Position numbers and translations under genes: made by a program. This document shows, piece by piece, positions 1 to 7,807 of a DNA stretch of 32,603 bases. Position 1 is the first letter of the stretch. Every line of letters begins with the position of its first letter. The stretch is taken from NCBI GenBank assembly GCA_937976305.1, contig CALJSB010000058.1, forward strand, positions 1 to 32,603, in the 5' to 3' direction. Under the pieces are notes generated by a model that saw only the letters and a list, made by a program, of their open reading frames with translations, was not told where the DNA came from and searched no databases. The DNA is from an uncultured Acidimicrobiales bacterium (lineage in GTDB: Bacteria > Actinomycetota > Acidimicrobiia > Acidimicrobiales > SZUA-35).

Positions 1-127
1 TTGCCATGCGTGCCGACCTTAGGCCGTGTGCCACCGCAGGCAAGCGTGCATCAGGTAGCGCTGAGCCGGGCCGCACCCACCGAGTGGAAATCTGATGGCC
101 GGACGACTGGGTGAGGTTTAGCGTGCC

Positions 128-1057
128 GTGATGACCGCCACCGGGCTCGTCGTCGAACGTGAGCTTCCCTCGATTTCTCACCTCCAAGGTGCCCTGATCA
201 TTCTGGCGACTGGCGTTGGTTTCAGCTTTGGCGGTTTGGCCTTTCGGTCTGTCGATATCGGTTCGTGGGAGTATCTCTTCTTCCGCGGCCTCGGTATGGG
301 TGCGGTGGCTGTTGTCGTGCTCGCCATTCGATACCGAGGCCGGGCCAGCGATCTTTTCGCTCGGGTCGGTCGAACCCACGTCGTAGCTGGCCTGATCGCT
401 GGAGCCATGAACACGTTGTTCATCGTGTCGCTCTCGTTTGCATCGGTGGCGTTTGTGCTGCTCCTCCAGACCCTTGCGCCCGTTACCGCGGCCTACTTCA
501 GCTGGCTGATTTTGCGGGAACGGCCATCGTTCACCGTTGTCGTCGCAACGCTGATTGCACTTGTGGGCGTGAGTGTCATGGTGAGTGGAACGATCACGAG
601 TGATCTGTCTCCATACGGCCTCTTGGCGATCTTGATACCCGTCGGGTTCGGGCTGTACACAACGTTGATCCGGTCGGCTGAGCGCATCGACGCAATGGTT
701 CCGTTGGTTGTTGCCGGTGGATCGTTGCTCGTCGCCGGGACCGTGGCTGTGGTAGCCCAGGGCGGCTTCACCGCAAGTATCCGAGACGCCGCAATCGGCA
801 CGTTTGCCGGGAGTGTCCTGTTGGCGGCCCCGCTTGCTGCGTTCAACATGGCTCAACGCGTCGTACCGGCTCCCGAGTCGGCACTCCTCATCATGAGCGA
901 GATCGTGCTCGCCCCAATCTGGGTCTGGCTCTTCGTTGACGAACAGGCAAGCGCAACCACCGTGATCGGCGGGGCGATCGTGATGGCAGCGATGGTGTGG
1001 CTCACGCTCCGACGGGTGCCCAAGCGTGGCCGTCGGCCGATCACCACTCGGGGCTGA
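128..1057 (+). CDS. EamA/DMT-family membrane transporter
   Basis: A 309-residue, almost wholly hydrophobic protein with about ten predicted membrane segments arranged as two similar halves, the usual size and layout of drug/metabolite transporters of the EamA type. The first half ends with a segment rich in A, P and V (LLLQTLAPVTAAYFSW) and an RERPS loop, and the second has the matching SEIVLAPIWVWLF region; these paired signatures are typical of the family. The substrate cannot be told from sequence. The start could be GTG 128 or the adjacent ATG 131; a GAGG lies at about 113-116. It is followed by 66 bp and then the hydrolase gene on the same strand. Confidence 0.88.
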   Translation: MMTATGLVVERELPSISHLQGALIILATGVGFSFGGLAFRSVDIGSWEYLFFRGLGMGAVAVVVLAIRYRGRASDLFARVGRTHVVAGLIAGAMNTLFIVSLSFASVAFVLLLQTLAPVTAAYFSWLILRERPSFTVVVATLIALVGVSVMVSGTITSDLSPYGLLAILIPVGFGLYTTLIRSAERIDAMVPLVVAGGSLLVAGTVAVVAQGGFTASIRDAAIGTFAGSVLLAAPLAAFNMAQRVVPAPESALLIMSEIVLAPIWVWLFVDEQASATTVIGGAIVMAAMVWLTLRRVPKRGRRPITTRG

Positions 1058-1123
1058 CGACAACCAAGGCACCGTGCTCGGCCCACTCGCCCGCTCCGGG
1101 CCCTCGAGGCTAAGGTCCGCCTC

Positions 1124-1804
1124 ATGGGAGACATGGTCGAGTTTGCAAGCAATGGTGGAACCGCAAGTGGCTACTTGGCCACACCCGAGAGTGGGTCAGG
1201 CCCTGGGCTTGTCGTGATTCAAGAGTGGTGGGGTCTCAATGACCACATCAAGGACGTGACCGATCGATTCGCCGCCGCGGGGTTCATCGCTCTTGCTCCC
1301 GACCTCTATCACGGCACGGTCGTCGAGGAGCCAGACGAGGCGGGCAAGGAGATGATGGCCCTCAACCTGGGTCAGGCGGCCAAGGACCTGTCTGGTGCGA
1401 TCGAGCTTGTTCGCGAGAAGTCAGGTGCGGACAAGATCGGTGTCACCGGATTCTGTATGGGAGGTGGCCTCACCCTCACTGTTGCCGCCCAGCGACCAGA
1501 TGCCGTCGCCGTTGCGGTGCCCTGGTACGGCGTGATTCCGTGGGAGAACGCCCAACCCGATTGGTCAGCAGTCGAGGGCACGATCGTGGCCCACATTGCC
1601 GAGAACGACGGCTTCTTTGGTCCGGAAGCCGCAGCGGAATTGGACGCCACGCTGTCAGGCCTCGGCAAGGACGCCACCTTCCACGTCTACGAAGGCGGCG
1701 AGCACGCTTTCTTCAACGACACCAACCCTGATGCGTATGACGCCGACCATGCCGCCACCGCCTGGCAGCGCACCCTCGACGCGCTCAGCGCCCTCTCCGC
1801 CTAA
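1124..1804 (+). CDS. Dienelactone hydrolase family protein
   Basis: A 226-residue alpha/beta hydrolase. The full Cys-Asp-His triad of the family is visible: the nucleophile cysteine in GFCMGGG, the aspartate in AENDGFFG, and the histidine in GGEHAFFND near the C-terminus. The N-terminal VVIQEWWGLNDHIKDV stretch is the usual family hallmark. Related enzymes open dienelactones in chlorocatechol or protoanemonin breakdown, but many bacterial copies have no known substrate and there is no catechol pathway nearby, so I give only the family. It has no signal peptide and is likely cytoplasmic. It is convergent with the acyl-CoA dehydrogenase gene, with a hairpin element between the two. Confidence 0.92.
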   Translation: MGDMVEFASNGGTASGYLATPESGSGPGLVVIQEWWGLNDHIKDVTDRFAAAGFIALAPDLYHGTVVEEPDEAGKEMMALNLGQAAKDLSGAIELVREKSGADKIGVTGFCMGGGLTLTVAAQRPDAVAVAVPWYGVIPWENAQPDWSAVEGTIVAHIAENDGFFGPEAAAELDATLSGLGKDATFHVYEGGEHAFFNDTNPDAYDADHAATAWQRTLDALSALSA

Positions 1805-1813
1805 AGCAATCCC

Positions 1814-1861
1814 GTTCTGGAGTCCCCTACCGGCGTTTCAGACGGCGTAGGCCTCCAGAAC
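1814..1861. terminator. Intergenic hairpin between convergent genes, copy A of a repeated element
   Basis: A 9-bp perfect outer stem (GTTCTGGAG 1814-1822 with CTCCAGAAC 1853-1861) encloses a 5-bp stem (CCTAC 1826-1830 with GTAGG 1847-1851) and a short CGT/ACG stem. It fills the 60-bp gap between two convergent stops, so it probably ends transcripts from both sides, although neither side has a clear T-run. The core at 1829-1845 is, on the minus strand, identical over 17 bp to the core of the terminator at 22335-22397, with the same spacing to the flanking CTGGAG and CTCCAG arms. Confidence 0.7.
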
Positions 1862-1864
1862 CGA

Positions 1865-3466
1865 TTACTTTGCGTCGTTGACGAGGCTTCGGGCGATCAC
1901 CTTGAGGCAGAGGGTCTCGTCTGCACCTTCGAAGATGCTGAGCACGCGAGCGTCAACGAAGTAGCGGCTCACGGGGTACTCCTCGGCGTAGCCCATGCCG
2001 CCGTGGATCTGCAGCGCTTCACGGGTGACCCACTCGGCGGCCTTGCATACGTAGGCCTTGATCAGGGTCGCTTCCATCTTGCCTTCGCCCTTGGCCATCA
2101 TCGTGCCCACCGAATAGGAGAACTGGCGTGACGCCTGGATGATGGCAGCCATACGTGTGAGCTTGGCCTGCGTGAGCTGATACTCGGCGATTGGGGTGCC
2201 GAACACGACGCGATTCTCCGCATATTCCTTTGCCGCTTCGTAGGCAGCCTGCATGACGCCAACGGCGCGGGCTGCGGTTTGCAGTCGCCCATTCTCGAAA
2301 CCGGCCATCTGGTAATAGAAGCCCCGACCCTGGCCGTCCTCGAGCCCGATCAGGTTCTCGGCCGGAACAAAGAAGTTCTCGAACGCGATCTCATAAGAGT
2401 GCATGCCCCGGTAGCCGATCGTGTCGATCGGTCGAGCCTCGAGTTTGCCGGTGGTGCCGCCGGCGTGAGGTTCTTGCTCTTCGGTGAACCCGTGTCCGTC
2501 GCCGCGCTCCTTCGGCACGATCAGAATCGACAAACCCCGGTGACCAAGCGAGCGATCAGCTTCGGTGCGGACGAGCGTCATGAGGACATCGGCTCGGGCC
2601 GCAAACGTGCACCAGGTCTTCACGCCGTTGATGAGCCAGCCGGAACCGTCGTCGGTCTTGGTAGCGGTGACTTTTACACCGGCAACGTCTGATCCGAAGT
2701 CGGGCTCGGTGACCGCCACTGCGTTCATGATCTCGCCCATTGCGAGCTTGGGGAGCCAGGTCTGCTTCTGCTCTTCAGTGCCACCGGCTTCCAACGCCCG
2801 AGCGAGAATCTCAGGCCGGGTGATCAGCGATCCGCCGGCGCCGAGTGAGCCTCGGCTGAGCTCCTCGGTTGCGATGACCATGCCGTAGTAATCAGACTCG
2901 CCGCCGGTGGCAAAGCCGCCGTACTCCTCGGGGATCGACAGACCGAAGACGCCCATCTCGGCCAAGCCTTGGATCAAGTCCTCGGGAATGTCGTCGTTCT
3001 CGCGGTGGATGTGTTCGGCGACCGGTGCGATCTGCTCCTCAGCGAATCGGCGGAAGGTGTCCTGGACGAGCTCGAACTCATCGTCGAGGTGGCGCGGTCC
3101 GTCTGACCCAGCGAGGCTCGCGAGCAGGCTCGGGTCACGCCAGGTGGCGACGAACTCCCGGCAGCCGTCGAGTGCATCGGGGGCGCAGGCCCATTGGCTC
3201 TCGCGGCCCCACACCTTCGCTGCCAGGTCGGCGATGGCATCGGCAATGAACACACAGGTGAGCTGGCCCTCGAGCTCACCCTTGTTGCCGTAGTCGATCA
3301 TCGACCGGGCGGTCTCGATCGCCGCAGCTCCGTGGGCAATGTCGTAGGCCAGCACCTGATCGGCATCAACCGAACTCGTCTCCGCGAGGTGTCGCACCGC
3401 ACCCCGAATGATCCCATCTGCGGTCTCGATACAGCTCGCAGCGATTTGCAGGTCTGGTGTCGTCAT
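1865..3466 (-). CDS. Acyl-CoA dehydrogenase with long N-terminal helical extension
   Basis: A flavoenzyme that oxidises an acyl-CoA to the enoyl-CoA. The core shows the family features: the AVTEPDFGSDVAGV flavin-contact segment, the GWLINGVKTWCTFA region, ENRVVFGTPIAEYQLTQ, the LQIHGGMGYAEEYPVSRYF motif, and SIFEGADETLCLKV, where the glutamate of FEG is the usual catalytic base position. I chose the ATG at 3464-3466 (533 residues) because the reading frame upstream of it looks non-coding. Even so the protein is about 150 residues longer than a standard member: roughly residues 1-115 form an extra alpha-helical domain before the normal N-terminal domain. The substrate is unknown. It lies alone on the minus strand, downstream of the Prx-like selenoprotein gene. 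Confidence 0.9.
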   Translation of the reverse strand: MTTPDLQIAASCIETADGIIRGAVRHLAETSSVDADQVLAYDIAHGAAAIETARSMIDYGNKGELEGQLTCVFIADAIADLAAKVWGRESQWACAPDALDGCREFVATWRDPSLLASLAGSDGPRHLDDEFELVQDTFRRFAEEQIAPVAEHIHRENDDIPEDLIQGLAEMGVFGLSIPEEYGGFATGGESDYYGMVIATEELSRGSLGAGGSLITRPEILARALEAGGTEEQKQTWLPKLAMGEIMNAVAVTEPDFGSDVAGVKVTATKTDDGSGWLINGVKTWCTFAARADVLMTLVRTEADRSLGHRGLSILIVPKERGDGHGFTEEQEPHAGGTTGKLEARPIDTIGYRGMHSYEIAFENFFVPAENLIGLEDGQGRGFYYQMAGFENGRLQTAARAVGVMQAAYEAAKEYAENRVVFGTPIAEYQLTQAKLTRMAAIIQASRQFSYSVGTMMAKGEGKMEATLIKAYVCKAAEWVTREALQIHGGMGYAEEYPVSRYFVDARVLSIFEGADETLCLKVIARSLVNDAK

Positions 3467-3524
3467 GGGGCCCGAGCGTAGGTGATCGACCCCCAGGCAG
3501 CGCCAACCGTTGTGACCAATTACC

Positions 3525-4067
3525 TCACAGGCGAGCGACCTGCTCGATGATCGTGTCGATCGATGGTCGGTCGTCTGGGCCGGCGCCGGCATAGCGCCAC
3601 GCCATGGCGCCGTCAGCCGCAATCAAGATGTTGCCGCCGAGTTGAAGTGTGTCTTCGCCGCTCTTGGTCATTCGGGCACCGCCCCGAAGCAGCTCGGCGT
3701 AGCGTTTGATCGATCGCCAGCCGTACGCCCGCCAGAAGCTGCAGCGGTGGTAATCAACGGCGTGATAGAGCTCGAGCTCTTCGTCGGTGACCACTGGAAA
3801 CGGATCGGCGAAGCGGCGCCGGTAGCCCCTGAGGTTTCGAGCCTTGGTGAAGGTGACCACAACAACGTCGATCGGGTCGCCTTGGCTGGTGAGGAGTTCA
3901 TCGATGCGGTCGCGCACGGCGCCGACATGGGCTTGGCAGGGCAGTCAAGCCAAGTGGCGATGGAAGATCATCAGCAGTGGTCGACCGATGTGATCACGTG
4001 GATGCCAGGGGTCACCGTTGTGATCGACGAGTGTTGCCGCTGGAGCGAGATCATTCACGTGCGTCAT
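3525..4067 (-). CDS. Peroxiredoxin-like selenoprotein (AhpC/TSA_2 type), Sec at residue 41
   Basis: Read from the ATG at 4065-4067, this is a 180-residue thioredoxin-fold protein with a TGA at 3945-3947 in frame as codon 41. The sequence on both sides forms one continuous family match: APAATLVDHNGDPW and LLMIFHRHLA before it, then U-L-P-C-QAHVGAVRDRIDEL, VVVVTFTKARNLRGYRRRF and PVVTDEELELYHAV after it. PF13911-type proteins normally have a CxxC exactly here, so the codon most likely encodes selenocysteine, giving U41-x-x-C44. A SECIS-like hairpin follows. A conventional gene caller would report only the part from GTG 3917 and lose the active site. It is probably a cytoplasmic thiol/selenol oxidoreductase; the substrate is unknown. 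It is divergent from mutY, with five bases between the two ATGs. Confidence 0.85.
3909..3926 (-). promoter_or_regulatory. Candidate bacterial SECIS hairpin of the Prx-like gene
   Basis: In the mRNA, 18 nt after the TGA codon, a GTC/GAC stem, one bulged G and a GCGC/GCGC stem close a three-base CGT loop. The loop begins 27 nt after the UGA and has a G in second place, within the usual range for bacterial SECIS elements. It is weaker than the hairpins of the other two candidates because of the bulge. A competing 6-bp pairing (GGCTTG with CAAGCC) surrounds the TGA itself. Folding was done by eye only. Confidence 0.5.
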
Positions 4068-4072
4068 CGTCT

Positions 4073-5011
4073 ATGAACCCTAGCCAGCCGAGTGCGTTGG
4101 GTCTGAGCAGTGGGCATCATGCGACGGTGGTCCAGCAAGGCACTGAAGACGCAGTCGCGCTTGATGAAGTCTCACTCGGCGAGTGGTTCGCCGAGAACGG
4201 GCGTGACTTGCCGTGGCGCCACTCAAGAGACCCATGGCTCATCCTCGTATCCGAGCTCATGCTGCAACAGACGCAAGTGACTCGGGTCATCGATCGGTTG
4301 CCTCAGTTTCTCGCACGGTTCCCGACAGTGAGCGACTGTGCTGTAGCTGCGGCTGGCGCAGTGATCGAGGAGTGGAAGGGACTCGGCTACAACCGCCGAG
4401 CTGTCAACCTGCACCGAGCGGCCATCCAGGTCACACATGAGCATGGTGGCGTCGTGCCCGACGACCTTGCCGCCTTGCTGGCCCTGCCAGGAATCGGCCC
4501 CTACACCGCACGTGCGGTCTTGGCCTTTGCGTTCGAACATGATGTTGGCGTCGTCGACACCAACATCGCTCGCGTGCTCGCTCGAACAAGTGGGACAACC
4601 TTGCGTGCAGCTGACGCCCAACGCCTGGCCGATCAACTTGTGCCACCCGGACAAGGCTGGTTGTGGAACCAAGCACTGATGGAGGTCGGGGCGCTGCACT
4701 GTCGGCCCCAGCCCACGTGCGAGACCTGCACATTGCGTCAATCGTGCGCCTGGACCCTGGCCGGACAGCCAGCACCCGACCCGGCCACGGGAAGTGCTGG
4801 TGTATCCAAGGGTCAGTCGCGCTTTGAAGGCTCAGACCGGCAGGGGAGAGGACGTCTCATCGACGCACTGCGCAACCGTGCGGTCGTCACGGCCGACCTC
4901 GCCGCAGTGATGGGTTGGGACGATGACCCGGTCCGAGCCGAGGCAGTCGCGTCGACGCTGCTCAACGATGGGCTCGCCGTTGTCGAAGACGATCAGTGGA
5001 AGCTGCCGTGA
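4073..5011 (+). CDS. mutY: A/G-specific adenine glycosylase MutY
   Basis: A base-excision repair glycosylase that removes adenine opposite 8-oxoguanine. Visible are the DLPWRHSRDPW start of the domain, the SELMLQQTQV helix with the catalytic glutamate, the helix-hairpin-helix LLALPGIGPYTARAVLAFAF, the catalytic aspartate in VVDTNIARVLART, and the four cysteines of a 4Fe-4S cluster in HCRPQPTCETCTLRQSC. The cluster spacing is C-x5-C-x2-C-x5-C, one residue shorter in the first gap than the usual C-x6-C. The protein is 312 residues from this ATG and seems to lack a full C-terminal NUDIX-like domain. The first 30 or so residues are not conserved-looking, so the start could be later (for example GTG 4127). 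Confidence 0.93.
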   Translation: MNPSQPSALGLSSGHHATVVQQGTEDAVALDEVSLGEWFAENGRDLPWRHSRDPWLILVSELMLQQTQVTRVIDRLPQFLARFPTVSDCAVAAAGAVIEEWKGLGYNRRAVNLHRAAIQVTHEHGGVVPDDLAALLALPGIGPYTARAVLAFAFEHDVGVVDTNIARVLARTSGTTLRAADAQRLADQLVPPGQGWLWNQALMEVGALHCRPQPTCETCTLRQSCAWTLAGQPAPDPATGSAGVSKGQSRFEGSDRQGRGRLIDALRNRAVVTADLAAVMGWDDDPVRAEAVASTLLNDGLAVVEDDQWKLP

Positions 5012-5910
5012 CATTGCCGGCCGCTGGACTGCGCATCGTCGAGCACGTCGCCGAGTCGTCGATCGAGACGGCAATCGAGTTGTACGGCGGGCTGACATCA
5101 AAGGTGTGGCGGTGTGAGCTTGCCGATCGTACGGCAGTCGTCGTCAAGCAGGTGGCTCCACTCACTGATGCTGACGAGCTGGTGAGCGGTGAGGTGGCGG
5201 CTCTTCGAGCTCTCGAAGGAGCGGCAACGTCAACCGGCGTGGTTCCCTCATTGCTCGGATTCGATGCCACAGAACGCGTGATCGTGATGTCGGCCATGGA
5301 GGGCGACCAGGTCGTTGCTGCAGAAGAACTTCGCCCGCGCATCGGGGCGATGGCGCAGTGGTTAGTCGAGTTGCACGACACCGAGCCCGTGCCTTCGCTG
5401 CGGCCGTGGCGTCGGTGGGGGCCGGACGCGGCTCGGTATCCCGAGAACGGTTCGCGTCCGGAGCTTTGGGCCGACTACGCCGAGGTCTGGGACGCAATCG
5501 AACAGGCGCCGTGGATGGACTCCCCGCACCGTCGGCTTCTGCATCGAGACGTCCACCCGCTCAATGTGCTCTGGGCCGGCTCCAGCATTTCGGCCGTGGT
5601 CGACTGGGCCAATGCGTGCATCGGTCACCCGCACGCTGACGTTGCCCACCTCAGATGGAACCTCGCCGTCTTGGTCGACATCAACGCCGCCGACGAGTTG
5701 GTTGAGCTCTATCGAGAAGCTGGCGGTATCGATGAGGGCTACGACCCGATGTGGGATCTGCAGGAGGTCAACAGCGGCGGCAACGCTGGGCCGTACCTCG
5801 AGATCGACAACCAAGCGTGGCTCGACGCCGGCCGCTCTGATCTCGACCCGCGCACTGTTGTCGATGCAACCGAGCGCTTTGTCGAGTCCGCGCTCCGGCG
5901 TCTTCGTTAG
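4996..5910 (+). CDS. Aminoglycoside phosphotransferase-like kinase (APH/choline kinase fold)
   Basis: A 304-residue protein with the eukaryotic-like kinase fold used by small-molecule kinases. It shows an N-lobe with TAVVVKQVAP (ATP-binding lysine), the catalytic loop LLHRDVHPLNVLWAG (an HxDxxxxN-type Brenner motif), and the metal-binding aspartate in AVVDWANACIGHPHADVAH. The family phosphorylates hydroxyls of aminoglycosides, choline, homoserine and similar compounds; nothing here fixes the substrate, and resistance should not be assumed. The reading frame opens with GTG 4996, which overlaps mutY by 16 nt. GTG 5008 would give the tidy GTGA overlap with the mutY stop and is equally plausible. 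It is very likely co-transcribed with mutY. Confidence 0.85.
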   Translation: MEAAVTLPAAGLRIVEHVAESSIETAIELYGGLTSKVWRCELADRTAVVVKQVAPLTDADELVSGEVAALRALEGAATSTGVVPSLLGFDATERVIVMSAMEGDQVVAAEELRPRIGAMAQWLVELHDTEPVPSLRPWRRWGPDAARYPENGSRPELWADYAEVWDAIEQAPWMDSPHRRLLHRDVHPLNVLWAGSSISAVVDWANACIGHPHADVAHLRWNLAVLVDINAADELVELYREAGGIDEGYDPMWDLQEVNSGGNAGPYLEIDNQAWLDAGRSDLDPRTVVDATERFVESALRRLR

Positions 5911-5975
5911 ACGGCGCCGATCTCGGACGCACAACCAGACGCCACGAGCGGGGTTGCTCCTACGGTGGGGGACCC

Positions 5976-7187
5976 GTGCGCAAGACGAACCCCCTGTCCG
6001 CCCATGAATTGGCCGCTGCGGCTGTGCTCGCCGACCTCTCTGTTTTGGTCGTCGTGATGGCTCGGCTGACCCCCTTTGCCGCCTTGACCTCCGTCCTTGG
6101 CGCCGTGCCCTACGCCGTACTCGCCCGCAATCACCGGGGACGGGTTGTGCTCACGGCATTCTGGGTGGGGCTGATCCTCACGTTCTTGTTGGCGGGGTTC
6201 GGCCCGGCGACCCAGGTGGTGGTGATGGCCATTTTCGGATTCGTTGCCGGACGTGCCAGTCGCGATGGTCGCAGCCGTCTGTGGAGCATTCTGATGTCGG
6301 TTGCGTTGGGATGGACGGTTGTCTCTGGCCTCACGCTTGGTTTTCTCGCGGTCTTTGCTGACTTTCGGCGTTTGACGTTCGAAGGCGTGCTGATCCAGGT
6401 GGATGGCGCGTCCGTGGCGCTCAATCGCATTGGCCTCGGCGGGGTGGGCGACGCGATGAATCGAGGCGCGGCGTGGATCATCGACCATTGGGTGATCGGT
6501 ATCCCCGCGTTCCAACTCGGTGTCTCGATCTTTCTGGCGGTATTCCTGCGACGAATTGCGGCGCCGACGCTGCATGCCGTGGCTCGGTCGACGGCTCGAC
6601 CCCGCCCTGAGCTCAATCTCAGCTCGAGCGATGTCGAGCACTGGGCCACCCCGGGGCTCACCGTGGTGGTCGGACAGAACGGGTCTGGCAAGTCGACGTT
6701 GCTCGATGGCCTGGCCCGCCACGCCGGTGCTGATGATCTCGGCCTCCCTGGCGGCATTGCCGTCATCGGTCAGCGACCTGAAAGCCAGATCGTCGGCGCC
6801 CGGGTTCGAGATGATCTTGCGTGGGGCCTTCACGAGCCGCCGACGAGCGCCGAGGTCGCTTCGGTGCTTGATGACGTTGGCCTGGCTGGCTTCGAAGAGG
6901 CTGAGACCGACGCTCTCTCGGGTGGTCAGATGCAGCGACTGGCGATCGCTGGCGCGTTGTTGCGTCGGCCGCGCATGCTGCTGTCCGATGAGTCGACCTC
7001 AATGCTCGATCCGCAGAGTCGAGTGATGGTTCGTCGACTGCTGGGCGACGTCGCCACCACAGCCACCGTTGTCCATGCCAGCCATCTCGATGGTGACCTT
7101 GCCGGCGCCGATCGGATCATTGATCTCGACCAGCGACCAGCCGCAATGCCCACATCAGACGACGCATTGGGGGATGAAACACGATGA
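5976..7187 (+). CDS. ECF transporter fusion: S-like membrane domain plus ATPase
   Basis: A 403-residue two-part protein. Residues 1 to about 195 hold five or six hydrophobic helices and look like the substrate-binding S component of an energy-coupling-factor vitamin or metal transporter. From about residue 220 an ABC ATPase follows: Walker A GQNGSGKST, signature LSGGQMQR, Walker B RMLLSDEST and the switch histidine in VVHASHLD. The ATPase starts unusually close to Walker A, so the A-loop strand may be short or altered. The start is GTG 5976 behind a GGTGGGGGA purine stretch. The next gene begins in an ATGA overlap with this stop, so the three ecf genes form one translationally coupled operon. 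The substrate is unknown. Confidence 0.85.
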   Translation: MRKTNPLSAHELAAAAVLADLSVLVVVMARLTPFAALTSVLGAVPYAVLARNHRGRVVLTAFWVGLILTFLLAGFGPATQVVVMAIFGFVAGRASRDGRSRLWSILMSVALGWTVVSGLTLGFLAVFADFRRLTFEGVLIQVDGASVALNRIGLGGVGDAMNRGAAWIIDHWVIGIPAFQLGVSIFLAVFLRRIAAPTLHAVARSTARPRPELNLSSSDVEHWATPGLTVVVGQNGSGKSTLLDGLARHAGADDLGLPGGIAVIGQRPESQIVGARVRDDLAWGLHEPPTSAEVASVLDDVGLAGFEEAETDALSGGQMQRLAIAGALLRRPRMLLSDESTSMLDPQSRVMVRRLLGDVATTATVVHASHLDGDLAGADRIIDLDQRPAAMPTSDDALGDETR

Positions 7188-7807
7188 TCGAGCTGCGCCA
7201 GGTCGGATACGTTCACGATCAGGGGACTCCGTGGGAGGCCCGAGCCCTCGAAGGCATCGACCTTCGCATCGATGCTGGTGAGCGGGTGCTCATCACCGGA
7301 CCAAACGGATCGGGCAAGTCGACCCTCGCGTGGGTGGTCGCCGGCCATGTCGAGCCGACCGAGGGTGAGGCGCACGTCGATGGGCGAGCGGCCTCGGAAT
7401 CGATCACGACGACCGGTCTGCTCCTACAACACACCCGGCTGCAGATTCTGGCCCCAACGGTGCAGGCCGAAGGGGCTCGCTACGGCGTCGACCCGCTGCG
7501 CCATCGGCATGCACTCGAAGTCCTTGGCTTCGACGACTCGATCCTCGCTCGCAAGATCGACGAGATGTCGCTCGGCCAGCAACGGCGGGTTGCGCTGGCC
7601 GGGCTCCTCGCTCGTCAGTGTCCGGTGCTGGTGCTGGATGAACCGCTTGCCGGGCTTGACCGCAAGAGTGTTGCCCGCTTTCTCGATGCAGTTGATGAGC
7701 TGCCGCCAACAACGACGGTGGTCACCATCACACACGACATCGAAGCCTCGGCCCGACTCGGCTCTCGACTGATTGGGCTCGACGAGGGCCGCCTGGTCGC
7801 CCCGTGA
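7184..7807 (+). CDS. ECF transporter second ATPase subunit
   Basis: A 207-residue ABC ATPase. Walker A is GPNGSGKST and Walker B is VLVLDEPLAGLD, with a switch histidine in VVTITHDIE. The signature motif is degenerate, MSLGQQRR rather than LSGGQ, so one of the two composite ATP sites in the EcfA pair may be weak. The protein is short compared with standalone EcfA proteins (about 270-290 residues), ending soon after the switch region. It overlaps the fusion gene upstream by ATGA and the EcfT gene downstream by GTGA, as expected for subunits made in equal amounts. Confidence 0.9.
   Translation: MIELRQVGYVHDQGTPWEARALEGIDLRIDAGERVLITGPNGSGKSTLAWVVAGHVEPTEGEAHVDGRAASESITTTGLLLQHTRLQILAPTVQAEGARYGVDPLRHRHALEVLGFDDSILARKIDEMSLGQQRRVALAGLLARQCPVLVLDEPLAGLDRKSVARFLDAVDELPPTTTVVTITHDIEASARLGSRLIGLDEGRLVAP

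Noticed and set aside
3525..3917. Short 130-residue peroxiredoxin-like protein starting at GTG 3917
   Set aside because: This start discards the redox motif. The frame upstream, through TGA 3945-3947, encodes the conserved N-terminus, so the longer selenoprotein reading is preferred.
5907..6833. Minus-strand 308-residue ORF
   Set aside because: Rich in Arg/His/Gln/Glu without any domain; antisense to the well-supported ECF fusion gene.
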